A stretch of DNA of 64,000 nucleotides. Origin: Cavenderia fasciculata. Taxonomy: Eukaryota; Evosea; Eumycetozoa; Acytosteliales; Cavenderiaceae. The DNA is taken from NCBI RefSeq assembly GCF_000203815.1, contig NW_004457723.1, positions 1,488,001-1,552,000 on the forward strand, written 5' to 3'. Position 1 is the first letter of the stretch. Every line of letters begins with the position of its first letter. The notes under the pieces are model-generated. The model did no database searches, had not been told where the DNA came from, and saw only the letters and a program-made list of their open reading frames with translations. Position numbers and translations under genes: made by a program. Positions 48,561-59,947 of the stretch are shown in pieces.

Positions 48561-50827
48561 AATGGAAAGCGACATCGGCAACCGCCGACCAATCACACTG
48601 CTGAACGTGGATTACAAGATTTACTCTAAAGTTATCAACAACCGGCTACTGGCAGTCCTTCCAAAGGTCATCAGCCCCTACCAAACGGGCTTTGTCCCAG
48701 GACGTCTGATCCACGACAATCTGATCGTCATGAAGCAAGCACTCGAGACAAACAAGGACAACAAAGAGGCCATCACCACTCTCTACGACTTTTCCAAGGC
48801 ATTTGATTCTGTCTCCCACCCTGCCATCCAACGAACCTTGACCAAGATGGGTGCTCCACCACTGATAGTCAACGCTGTTATGTCCATGCTAGCAGACTCT
48901 TCAGTCCGTGTACGAGTAGGAGACTGGCAGTCTGAACCATTCCACACCGTCAGAGGCACAAAGCAAGGTGATCCAATATCACCGACGCTATTTGCCCTCA
49001 TCGCCGAGCCACTGGCGAGAAGCATCATCAATGACGGCCGCATACAAGGTTTGCCAATCGATACCACAACTGCAAAGCCACCAGTCTCTCTCTCTATGCT
49101 CCCACCGCCAGCTTTTGGAACCAAACAGAGAAAGCCACCGCCTCTTGTCCACCTCAACTGGGTAAAGCTACTCCAGTTTGCCGACGACACGTCTACATTT
49201 GCCAAAAACATCCGAGAATTTAAACTAATGGACGAATGGATTCAGCTATTCTGTAAAGCTACATCATCCAAAGTCAACACTGACAAATGTGTGATCATGT
49301 CACCTGGCAGTCCAACCAATTTACCGTACCCACTGATGGACAAGGAAAGCAAAGAACGTTACCTCGGCTACTACTTTAACCAGTTTGGTTTGGTACCACA
49401 CCTTCCAGAGCGTATTGACAAGGTAATCAACGATTTGATTAGATGGAAACCTAAACACAACAACAACTATAGAGGTAAATTAGCTTTGCTCAAAACATAT
49501 GGTCTGTCACAATTAAATTATTTCACGTACCTTGAATCACCTAGTCACGAGGCAATCACCAGATTGGAAAAGGTTATTGATTGGTTCATGTTCAGCAACG
49601 ACCGTCAGTACGACCCAACCAAGCCAACCAAAAGAACCATGTCCAAGAAACGCTCCATACGATCGATCGACCAAGGTGGTCTCAACCTCTGGGACCTCAA
49701 CGCTAGATTCCGTGCCCAAAAGGCATGGATGTTCGAAAGGTTCCTCCACGAGGTAAAGAACGACCGAGTTGCAAAGGTTTCCTTTGCCCAATCATGGATG
49801 GACCAACTCAACCAAGACAAACCAAACGATTTTGTCCGCCTCTGCCGCAGCGAGTGGGAAAAGCTTACCCAACCCTACGACGTCAGCAGAGAGGCTGTAC
49901 CCAAGCCAGCAATGGAACCAGACAAAAGAGGAAGAGTACCTCTCAAACAAGTGTACCTCCAAAGGCTAACCATAGCCAACGAAAAGTGGAATGTGTACGA
50001 CCCGACCCCAGGCCAAAAGATCTTAGCAACCGACGACAGAGTGTATCCAATGAATGCACTAGCTGCTCTCTCTACCATCGTACTACCAAAGGGTCGAGAT
50101 CTGGTTTGGAAGTATGTAACCAAATGTCTCCCGCTCGTCAGGGGTGACCCAGTCGCTTCAATCTGTGTATCGTGTGGCAAAGATGAATCTTCCAAGCATT
50201 TGTTCTTTCAATGCAAGGAGACCACACTACCAGTAAAGTTACTGAAAGAGGTTACTGCTGCCAACAACATTACACCACCAGTTTGGGACATCACCCTCCT
50301 CAACCTCAAACAAACTCCAATGACTATAAACTTGGTCGCTGCAACACTAGAACGAATATGGTTCCGACGTAATGATCTACGTCACCAAAGAGATGAACCT
50401 TTCACTGAACAATACCTGCGAGCTAGATTGATAAGTGATATGCGACATATTATAAAAGTAAACTGGGACAAGACGTTAGAATTGTGTAATCGATGGCACT
50501 TGGCTCTAATGAACCAAACCGATGAATCAGTAATACATACGATTACAGAACGAATACAAACTATCATCCTTCGATTCTCCTCCAACTACAACCATCCTAC
50601 TGTCTACAAGATCGCACTACCTAGTCATTTGGAGAGGTACAAGACTCTGCGTACACTACATCTATAATCGATCACCTCAACCTCATTCTTCACATCCTCC
50701 TCAACACCTTCATCTTCTTCTATTCTCTCTTCATCTATCAATAATAATATTAATAATATAATAATTTACTAAATAATAATAACATAGAATAATTATATAA
50801 CACAATATTACAGCCTATAGTGCTGAG

Positions 50828-50859
<32 letters not shown>

Positions 50860-51130
50860 CGATATCTTTAACCAATTTATCTTTAGAACAAGCAACAATC
50901 CAAAACAATCCAACATGCTTGACACTATACAATAAGATACATGATCAACGTCCATATAACATGTATCATAGACATGGACAACCCCCAGAACAAATTAACT
51001 TTAATTCTTCTCGAGATAATCTTTTTTTCTTGCTGGTCAATTAAAATGTATAATTAATAAAACTTTGTAACTTCTGAGTACTACTCTTCCCGATAGGAGA
51101 GAACAGGAAAAGAATTACTTTAAAAAAAAA
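48561..51130 (+). mobile_element. TRE-like non-LTR retrotransposon (LINE), 5'-truncated
   Basis: One open frame (48562-50667, 701 residues) begins inside reverse transcriptase at IGNRRPITLLN. RT motifs follow: TTLYDFSKAFDSV (A), RGTKQGDPISP (B), LQFADDTSTFA (C). Near the C-terminus SICVSCGKDESSKHLFFQC is a CCHC-type zinc motif as in TRE/L1-like ORF2 proteins. ORF1, the endonuclease and the 5' UTR are missing, so this copy is dead by truncation although its remaining frame is intact. An A tract of about 33 lies at 50827-50859 and a 270-bp tail ends ATTACTTTAAAAAAAAA. GGCATGTTATGA on both sides is a probable 12-bp target duplication. The position, about 59 bp before a tRNA gene, is like TRE5 elements of D. 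discoideum. Confidence 0.88.
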
Positions 51131-51195
51131 GGCATGTTATGATGATAGGAGAGAACAGGAAAAGAATTACTTTAAAAAAAAAAGCATGTTATGAT
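51092..51195 (+). repeat. Tandem duplicate of LINE 3' end plus target-site duplication
   Basis: A 52-53-bp unit, GATAGGAGAGAACAGGAAAAG followed by AATTACTTTAAAAAAAAA and then GGCATGTTATGAT, occurs twice head to tail (51092-51143 and 51144-51195). The second copy is what a second, almost completely 5'-truncated LINE insertion into the same target would leave; local slippage is the alternative. Confidence 0.75.
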
Positions 51196-51356
51196 GAGAC
51201 AGACCATATGTTTTGAGCAAAGCTAATTTACCTCTATAGTTGTTGTTGTGTTTAGGTTTCCATCTAATCGAATCCGGTAAATTAGCTTTGCTCAAAACAT
51301 ATGGTCTGTCTCATCCTAACATGCCCTATAAATAGGGCCAAAGGTGACCAAAAAAC
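51184..51356. repeat. Inverted LINE fragment and inverted tRNA-flank copy (hairpin)
   Basis: From about 51200 to 51277 the sequence is the reverse complement of LINE positions about 49431-49508. It is followed by a short direct copy of LINE 49476-49508 (GGTAAATTAGCTTTGCTCAA...). The two copies face each other and, with GCATGTTATGATGA on the left and TCATCCTAACATGCC on the right, give arms of about 50 bp around a 45-base loop. The right end (to 51356) is an inverted copy of the tRNA 5' flank, including palindrome GCCCTATAAATAGGGC. Confidence 0.75.
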
Positions 51357-52036
51357 ACATCACCACCAACTATTAACCAACAAGCGATACATCAACAAAT
51401 AATCTAGTAATAATGCAATAATAATATAACAATATAATAATATAATTTAAAAAAAAAAAAAAAATAATAACAATACAAGAATAATATAATAATAATATAA
51501 TAATAATATAAGAAACAATAACACCCAACAACGGGGCTACAAGCCCCTATATTAACAGAAACTCTAACTATTTTAATTAAAATTAAAACAAATAAACCAT
51601 AATTACTCTATTGTCCGACGACTAGAGTCCAGATTTATTAAAAAAAAAAAAAAAATTATAGGCCATTGGGCTCGGGGGAAAGAATGTTACATAGAAAAGA
51701 AATGCTTTCTCCCTTTATAAAAGCATCGATGTTAAAAAAAACAGATACAACCAATCATCATGTTTGTAAATACATACAACCATTTATATCCATCACTGCC
51801 TAAAATGTTTCTACAAAACTCTTAGCAAACTGTTATCTCTTGAGTAAACAGTTATTTAATAATACAAAAAAAGTAAAGAGTTGAAAATTTCATTTTTTTT
51901 ATTTTTTTTATTCATCGAGACAATATGGATATGATAGAACATGGCAAGAGAAATGGGCCAAATCCTATCTGAAAAATCATATCCCTTCATTTCTTCATTG
52001 TTCTTTGGTTGTCCATTGATCAGTTGAATCCATTAT
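51357..52036. other. AT-rich repetitive spacer after the mobile island
   Basis: About 680 bases with (TAATAA)n, two A tracts (51451-51465, 51641-51656), a short hairpin GGGGCTACAAGCCCC at 51534-51548, and GACGACTAGAGTCC before the second A tract, which may be the tail of another old LINE. No gene. Confidence 0.45.
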
Positions 52037-52914
52037 TTATGGTGTGATAGTTGCAGAATGTTGAATGGTTAACCAAGCAACAATATCTAGATGATTGTTT
52101 TTACATGCCAAAGACATTAATTCTGCTGTATCATCTGTTGAAAAGAATTGTAAAGCAGCGAAATCATATCGACCAAAAAGTGTACCAACTGTATATTGTA
52201 ATAAGTCCAATGCACCAAATCGACATATAGCACCTAGTACAATCATCATCTCATCTCTTTGAGACAAAGCATTTGGATTTCTATTCAATAGATAAAAGAA
52301 TAAATGATTTTGTTCTATTTCTATTGTCTTTGCAATTGATGGTGCCCAGGCATTATTATTATCTCTAAATCTCTAGTTTCAATAGCCTCTACCAATAGTA
52401 ATGAACGATTAGAGTCTGTCATTGGTAAATGACCAAACCTATCGATTTCAATGTCAAGTGTCTTTAATGCAACTTGACGTATATCTGGTTTCAAACGAAT
52501 AGGAGAAACCTTTACCTCTTTGACCAAAAATTTGACCTTTTCAATCTTTGGTGGCTAATATATTAGAGAGAGCAAACGACCAAGCACCATCAAAAAGAGA
52601 ATCTTGACTCCAACAACGATATTTTAAATTGATAGAATCTCTGTTTAGATACTTTTTACCAAGTTTGAACCTATAGAAAAAAAAAAGAAAAAAAGAAAAA
52701 AAGAAAAATTATTATTTGTCTTTTTGTCTTTTTAAACTTTGTATACAAGATAGATGTATGTATGAAAATAAGAACTTCCTAAATTCTTTAAACCAAATTC
52801 TGTTGGAAAGAAGGGATCAATTTCTTTTAAAGATTGAACATGTTGTACGCATTGAAATACTTGTCTCATCAAAAGATGATTTTTAAATATTTTTCTAAAT
52901 AAACCTATATCCAT
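52037..52914 (-). pseudogene. Broken dictyostelid ankyrin-family gene
   Basis: Starts MDIGLFRKIFKNHLLMRQVFQCV, a beginning I associate with the large dictyostelid ankyrin-repeat family. An intron (about 52672-52740, acceptor TTCTATAG) leads to FKLGKKYLNRDSINLKYRCW. Further on come LIVEAIETRDLEII-like and AICRFGALDLLQYTVG / LACKNNHLDIVAWL units, the last typical of these ankyrin repeats. The frame is disturbed twice: near 52550 (after NILATK) and near 52365 (after DLEII). The product would be much shorter than its relatives. I therefore call it a pseudogene; unrecognised introns are the alternative. Confidence 0.6.
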
Positions 52915-53080
52915 TTCTAAAAATTTTTAATATAAATGATTTGATTGAATGAATAAATCCTTTTCTTGTGATGATTGGTATCAAATATTTAAGTTGATTG
53001 GGTGAACAATGAAAAACCATGTGGTCACACACACAATCTGGGAGATTTGAATTTGTAAAGGTTATGTTTATTATTGTCAT
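52895..53080 (-). other. Uncertain short ORF upstream of the ankyrin relic
   Basis: 61 codons, MTIINITFTNSNLPDCVCDHM and on to FILKIFRNGYRF, overlapping the ankyrin relic's start in another frame. It has plausible composition but no family I know. It may be an alternative 5' exon or a chance ORF. Confidence 0.25.
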
Positions 53081-53252
53081 TGAAATAATTATTTAAATTA
53101 ATATATAATTGATTTTTGGATTGACTATAATTATAATATTACTATTGTTGTTGTTATTGAGTTATTATTATTATTATTATTTTTGTTTTAATAAATATAT
53201 ACTATTATTATTATTGACTGTTATTATTATTGACTGTTATTATTATTGATCG

Positions 53253-53284
<32 letters not shown>

Positions 53285-53343
53285 TGATTATTATTGGTTA
53301 TTTTTGAATGATTGAATATAGATTAATTATTATTATTATTTAC
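53081..53343. repeat. TTA/ATT microsatellite spacer
   Basis: Almost pure A/T with long (TTA)n runs (53155-53290) and repeats of GACTGTTATTATTATT. No gene. Confidence 0.8.
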
Positions 53344-56300
53344 TTAATTTTTAATTAAAAAAGTATAATATGAAAAATCATTAATGAATTGATTCATATT
53401 TCGATTAAAAGTTGGATGATCCTTTTCATTTGAAAAGTTGGTTTTGATTATATTTTTTTGATCAACAGTCAATTCACTAGTTGAAAGGTATTCTACAAAA
53501 TACTAGAGAAATAAAAAGGTTAGTTTTTTAATTTATTTTTTTTTTTTTTTTTTAGATTTCTTACTTGATGATAGAATTTAGGGAAATCAATACTAGCAAA
53601 ATGATAAGTAGTATTAATGATATCCTCAGAATTAATAGATTGACAACCAGAGGTAAGAGATTTGAAAAAGTCAAAGATTAAACTTTTACTGAATCCAGGT
53701 TCTTGAATGATCTTTTCGTAGAGCTTGTGCTTCATGTTTAGCTTTTCAAAATACTCTAGGTTTTGTTTGAATAAATTTACATCGTTTTGTTGAAAGGTTT
53801 TTTGGAAGGCTGTTAGAATGGAAGCCAATTGTTGGTAGGAGGTTTGTTGTTGTTGTGATTGTCCATTGGCACTGTTGTTGTTGTTGTTGCTGCTGGCAAT
53901 AGTAGAGGTTGGGAAAAAGTATCTCCAATGATTATCTAAAATGGTATACAATAGAGAAAAGAGGAGAGGCTTGATGGGTGACGTGCTGTCAATGATCACT
54001 GGATAGATCTTTTCCATGGCAAATGAAATGATCGGTGTCAATAATGTCTCAAATGAATGTCCATAGGTTTGAATTGAAAAGGTTAAAATTTCAATCAATT
54101 TTTGTACAATAGAATTTCCAATATCATTTGATGATGTTAATAATTGTTTTAAATTATCTCCTCCTAAAATTTCTAAAAATGTTCTAAAAGGTTGAAAATA
54201 AATAAAAGAGGTAAGTATAAAATTATTTGTTTTGTTTGATTTCTTTTGTTTGTCTTACGAAATAGTTTGTTGAGTAAAATTAACACCAACTTGAGTTTTA
54301 AGACATTCGAATAAAGTGAAAAAGAAGTCTAGGATTGAAGATAGGACACTTGGAACGTTGATATAGACTACAAACAATCTTAAAGTTACAGGTAGAATAT
54401 CTTGGATGGCATCGTGCAAGATTCCTTTGGCCATGGTTACATCTGGCACTGTCTTCATGATCGACGTGACAATATTCAAAGTCTTTTGAATTCTTTGAAT
54501 CACTTGACCATCCAAATATAATTTTGAATCAATAAATCCTTGGATTTGTGGTATCTCCAAGTATTGTGATGTAATTCCTTTTACAAATGGTGAATATTTT
54601 GGTCTTCTTATATCCCACTAAAAAAATAAATAAAAATAAAAGAAAAATTGATTAATAAAAGAAAAGTCTTTGATTTATCATCCTTATTATTATTATTATT
54701 ATTATTATTATTTTTTCTATTCTTACTTGATGATTTAAATTAACATTTGAAGGAGGAGTAAGTATAGTACTACTAATGGCAGAATAAATAATTGATTGAA
54801 CTGGAGTTGGTAATGAGAGGCAGATATTATGTATATTGGTGATAACAACCTCTGTTTGATTAAATAGACAAGATGGTTTGGCAACGACTGCAAGTGAGTT
54901 TAATAATCTACCGGCAGAAATACTAATTGTTTGTGGCACCGAGCCGTTAAACAATGGTACAATAATATTGATAGTTTCGGCAATAATCCGATCATAATCT
55001 GCTTGTCCTGCTGGTTTTACTCTTACTTCATTACCATAATCTCCAAGCCAATAACTAAATGATCTAATTGTACAAAGTATTTGATCATGTCTAAAAAATA
55101 AAAAAAAGATTAGAGAGATTTTAAATAAATATATATTTTTTTTTCTATTTTTTTTTATCTTACAATTTAATAAAATCAGAACCAACATTATAGACTTTAT
55201 GAATTTCACAAACTTGACACATTTGTAATAGACCATTATAAACATAGATTGCATAATCATAAGTTTCACCAAAATTGGGTACAAAGAGATGAGTTAATCT
55301 TGCAAATAATTTTAAAATGGTTGTAATATCTTTAACATTTGATGTTAATGATGACAATGAATTATTTGCCTTTGCTTGTGGTATTAATTGTGCCAATTCC
55401 ATACTTTGTGTAAATAACCATGCCTATAAATAATAAATAAATTAATAAAAAGATCCTATATTTTCTTTTTTTTTTTTTCTATTTCTTTACTTACAAGACT
55501 TTTTAAACCTTCTTTTGGATAAAGTTCAGTAATTTTTGAAATGATATTAATTGAATAATCAATATAAGTACTACAAGAGTTGAAATCAATTTCTTCATCA
55601 TCGGCAGGTTGATCGTCATCTTCGTCGCCGTCTTGTAATTGGTCTAGGAAATCCTTGTTGAATGCAAAAAGAATACGTTTTACCAATTCCGATTGAAGTT
55701 GAATCAATCCATCTGTGTATTTGGCGGGTGAGGCGACACCTTGCTCATTGACATTGGTCAAGAGATAGTCCAAGAATGTTTTCCAAATGTCCATACAAAT
55801 CTTGTAAGAGTCGGTGAGTGTGGTGGACTGGAGAAGAGTGTATTGAAATAGATTGGCCAAAAAGGTTTGGATCGAGAAATTGGGATTGTTTTCAACACGA
55901 CGGAGGTGATTAGAGACAAACAGTGAAATTAAAAGTGTGAATTTGTTGATAAATTCATAACCGAGCTGTGATACCATCGCGGTATTCTTTACAATGTGGT
56001 TTGTCAACTTGTTAATCTCGTTAAACACTCTAAAGAGAAACTCTTGGAATTCTCTTGGTACACAATTCTTTGACAATATTTCATTCAAACATTTCAATGA
56101 TGATATGTTTGACAGCTCCAAATATCTAAACAATGTCTCCAATAATGTTGGTGTAAGAAATTCATTTAATGGTATCCATGAAAAATAACTTAATAATGTT
56201 TCTAAAATGGGAGAAAATTAAAAAGAAAAAAAAAGAATGGATTAATACTTATACTTTACGTTTGTATATCTCTCTATTTCTCTATTTCATACCAAAAATT

Positions 56301-57256
56301 GAATTAACTTTAGTTTCATAATTATTTGTATCAGGATGTGGAGATGTTTGATCCAAAAGTTGGTTTAGTGAGGTTGTTAAAACTTGAATGATGGTTGGTA
56401 CACGTTCCAAGAGTAATTTTCTTAAAGTGTTTTTGGTATTTTGACTAATTACTCCTTTGGATGTTGTAAATTCTGTTGATATTTCTTTTAATAATAAGAT
56501 TCCTCTTAAACTTGTTTGTGGATTCTAAAAGTATAAAAAGAAAAAATAAAAAGAAAAAAGAAAAATAATGATATTAATAAGATTAAGAATGATGATGATG
56601 ATGAGATCTTTTCTCTTTTCTCTCTCTCTCTTTTTTGATTTACATACATTTACTAAACTCATAACTTCATTTATATAATTTTGACTATTTGTTTGGAATT
56701 CATATCTACCAATATCTGCAATGAGTTGAGCTACTTTTGTTACATTATAATTAACCAATGCCTAAAAATAAATAGATAGATAGATAGAAATCAATCAATA
56801 TGTGTGTTAATACATAGATACATAGATAGCTTGATTAGAGTATCTTCTTAACTTACATTGTGACGTAGGTACAAATCAAAAACAATAGTTTTTAGATCAT
56901 TTTGTTCTTGTGCTGATAGATTCACCCAACGCTTATTGATTTTAGACTCCAAGATTGATAGCGAGAAATGTATTACAAACTGACTCTGTGAATGCCTCAA
57001 AAAGTATAACACATTCTCTTGTGCATCACTCTTTGATTGATATAATCTTAATTCTAAATAAAAAGTGATCAAGTAGAGAGTATAAAAGATAAGAAGGAAT
57101 CTAATTAGTTTATGATCTCTATTGATCAATCGATCAATCGACATAGTATATTACTAATCTATACATACTTGAATCATCACCACCTTGATTATAGAATTGT
57201 GGTAATATAGTTTCCAATTCCAATAAGAGTTGTTCTAATCCATTATTATTATTCAT
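53344..57256 (-). CDS. xpo6: Exportin-6
   Basis: Ten exons: 57256-57169, 57053-56857, 56761-56648, 56524-56293, 56201-55495, 55423-55164, 55090-54727, 54617-54259, 54183-53565 and 53502-53344; all phases fit, 1032 residues. The N-terminus has the exportin pattern LYFLRHSQSQFVIHFSLSIL, ESKINKRW and VTKVAQLIADIGRYEF, which matches exportin-6 (FENLINKMW / VIVDIGRQDW in animals). HEAT-like helices continue to the end, e.g. DYDRIIAETINIIVPLFNGSV and VTLRLFVVYINVPSVLS. Exportin-6 carries actin-profilin out of the nucleus in a Ran-GTP-dependent way. An acidic loop (GDEDDDQPADDEE) and one Asn/Gln run are insertions. The family call rests on the N-terminus; another exportin subfamily is possible. Confidence 0.85.
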
Positions 57257-59947
57257 TGTGTTGTTATGTGTATTATTGTATTGTTGATGTTATTACTACT
57301 AAAACTTGTATTATTATATCTATATAATTATTATAAATGTGTTGTTGATGTTGAGAAGTATTACTATAAATAATGTTTTACTACTACAGACTTTTTTTTG
57401 TTGTTTTTGTGTTGTGTGTGTGTTTGATGTTGAGAGGTAGGTTGTGGTGGGTGTTGATGAACAATGCAGCTATACAATAAATAAAGATTGATTGATTGAT
57501 CAAAGTGAGTGAAGTTGTTTGTTTAATATTAAGTTGTATGTGTTGTGTTGCGTTGAAGAACGGTTGCTGATCTAAATCTAAATTTAAGTAAGCGGGAAAG
57601 AGATGGGGGTAAGCAAAGCTGCAGCCAACGAAAGTTGTTTCGGTATAGGTTGGATTGAAGATGATGTAGATGATGATGTAAGCGACCGTCAGTATCGGTC
57701 AGTCGGGTGGTTCGTTGGATGGGTGTGGGGACAAATGATAGGTAGGGTAGGGGATAGGTACAAAAGAAGAAATAAACGAAACCAACTTGCGAAAGAAAAG
57801 CCATCTGCTTTCAAGTGCCTTTGGGTTTGAAAAAATTGCGACAAAAAGGGAGTGAGGGGAAATGAAACATTTTTGTTGAGCAGCAGACATAGACCAGTAA
57901 TGGTCATTATTATAATTACCTTTTTTAGAATGATCTAGATGTGTCTGTACTAATACTAATACTCCCTACCAATACCTAACTAACTTATCAAAGGACAAAT
58001 AATACTTCCCAAACAGCAGAGAGAACTAAGCAGTCAAATTACACTTTGTTATTAAACGAGATAGATATCTATGTATTGTGTTTAGTAGTACTACTTTTTA
58101 ATTATACTCTTCTCCTCTCTACTCTCTCTCTCTTTCTTATGACTATGACGATGACGACGATGATGAAGATAATACTGGCCAAGCAAGTTCCCTTTTATTG
58201 ACACCGCTTTTCTGAATGAATGAATTTTTTTTTAAATAATAATATTGAATTTTGGTGGATCAGCTCCAACCGATCGGTGCTATCCAAGCTTGCAGATCAA
58301 GAGCAGAGGAGAGCAGAGTTGGACGATATCGATCGATATGTTTAATGCGTGTTATGTGTGTTCGCGCATACGAGTTCAAAGAATTTAGTAGACTCCTAGA
58401 CTCCCTCCTTTAGACAATCAACCAATGATTAGGAAGTGATGTATGGACCAATTATAGGACAAATAATACCACGTATGTATTTTAGTTTAGACTTTGATTG
58501 TAATCTCGTTTCCCCTCACTCTCCCCTCCTACTCCCACCCTCTCACTTCTCTTCTCTCTTCTCTTCATCATTACGATGAGCCCCTCAAATGGGGCACTAG
58601 GCCTGACAAATTGTCAAATTGCTTGCTTGTGTGACACACATCCTTGGCACTATTTAGTAAATGGATGGATGGCTGGATGGATGGGACATTTACGATCTAG
58701 TAGGACCACAATAATCAAATATGCCCATTGCTCAAGGGACAAAGCCAATTCATTTGAATGTGTACTGGATTGGATTGGTCCCGTCATTCATTCCAAGTAC
58801 GCCTAACTACGCCATCCTCATCCATCCTTGTACAATTGATCATAGTTTATTTTAATAGTTCACTAGATAGTACTATGCATCTATCTATCTATGGTGACAT
58901 TTAACTCGGAAATCAAGATGCCCATCCATCCATCCATCACCAACCACCCAATCCAAAAAAAATATAAACGTATTTTATAAATGGTTTGAATCTACATCAA
59001 TTACTATTATTATTTATTCAAATCAGTTCAGCATTAAATTAAAATTAATATCTTATATTATATTAACCAAACCACCCACCCACTCTTCTTTCTTTATCTG
59101 TTTAATCAACTAGTTCAATCCGATTCACCCCCTCTATCACTATCTATCGACAATTTTTTTTAGGATTGGTGTGTGTGTGAATTGATTAATTGATTTTTTG
59201 ATTGATTAATAGAGGTGTGTGGTCAAGGAGGGGTTGGATGATTTTTTTGATTGATCAGTTCAACCATACACATTAAAGTGTGACCAGTCTATCACAACAT
59301 CAGTTCCTCTTCTAAATAATCATGATTATTAAAAAATTGGATGATATTGCATATGGTAACTGCTCACTAGTGTGAGTAAGACTGAGAGAGAGAGAGAGAG
59401 AGAGAGAATATATTGTCGATGACAACATCGCAGGTGGTTAGGTAGGGACAATTGATTGCTTTATCAAGCTAGAGTTGACGGATATAGTATAGGCAAGAAT
59501 GTTCATTTTGGTTAAAGAAAACCATCATCAATCAAAAATATTGGAATGATCCACCCCTATTGCATGCACCATCCACCTATACATCCATGCATCCATACAT
59601 CTCCATCCTTACTTTGATTACGTTGATATCACCAACAAACACTCTCCAACTCTAACTTTTGTAAGTATCCTGTTGATGGATTGGATGAACTTGTTACATA
59701 ACGACGATATTAATTCTTCACAACCAACATCAATCAATCTATTCATTGTTCATCATACAACAACTAAAACTGCAGCAATAATATAATCAACCAACCAACA
59801 AACCTCCCTCTTTCTTTTTTTTAATAATAACAATAATAATATTTCTCATTTTAAAGGGATAGATAACCTAAATCCTATATCCATCTATCTATCTTTATTT
59901 ATTTAATTTATTTAATTTATTTATTTAATTTATTTATTAGTTAAAGA
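57257..59947. promoter_or_regulatory. 2.7-kb intergenic region, divergent promoters
   Basis: The longest gene-free stretch in the window. It includes TGTTGATGTTGAGA repeats (57280-57440), a GC-richer zone with antiparallel short ORFs (57560-57840), a GCCCCTCAAATGGGGC hairpin at 58579-58594, CATC repeats near 58921-58940, (GA)n at 59386-59409 and TTTA repeats just before the next gene. No ORF shows coding character. The size suggests complex regulation of the membrane-protein gene downstream, or undetected non-coding RNA. Confidence 0.45.

Noticed and set aside
50827-50870. A33 tract followed by GCGATATC as the true LINE end, with AGCGACATC at 48568 as its target duplication
   Set aside because: GACATCGGC at 48570 encodes the LINE's own DIGN residues, so it is element sequence; GGCATGTTATGA at 48549 and 51131 is a better target duplication.
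50820-51044. ORF of 74 codons starting with a Lys run
   Set aside because: The Lys run is the A tract of the LINE; the rest is its 3' non-coding tail.
57529-57907. Overlapping ORFs of 63-91 codons on both strands
   Set aside because: GC-richer intergenic patch; no splice context, no recognisable domain, and strands contradict each other.
58576-58806. Plus-strand ORF of 76 codons beginning MSPSNGALGL
   Set aside because: The sequence contains CATC/GGAT repeats and Trp/Gly-rich noise; nothing supports translation.
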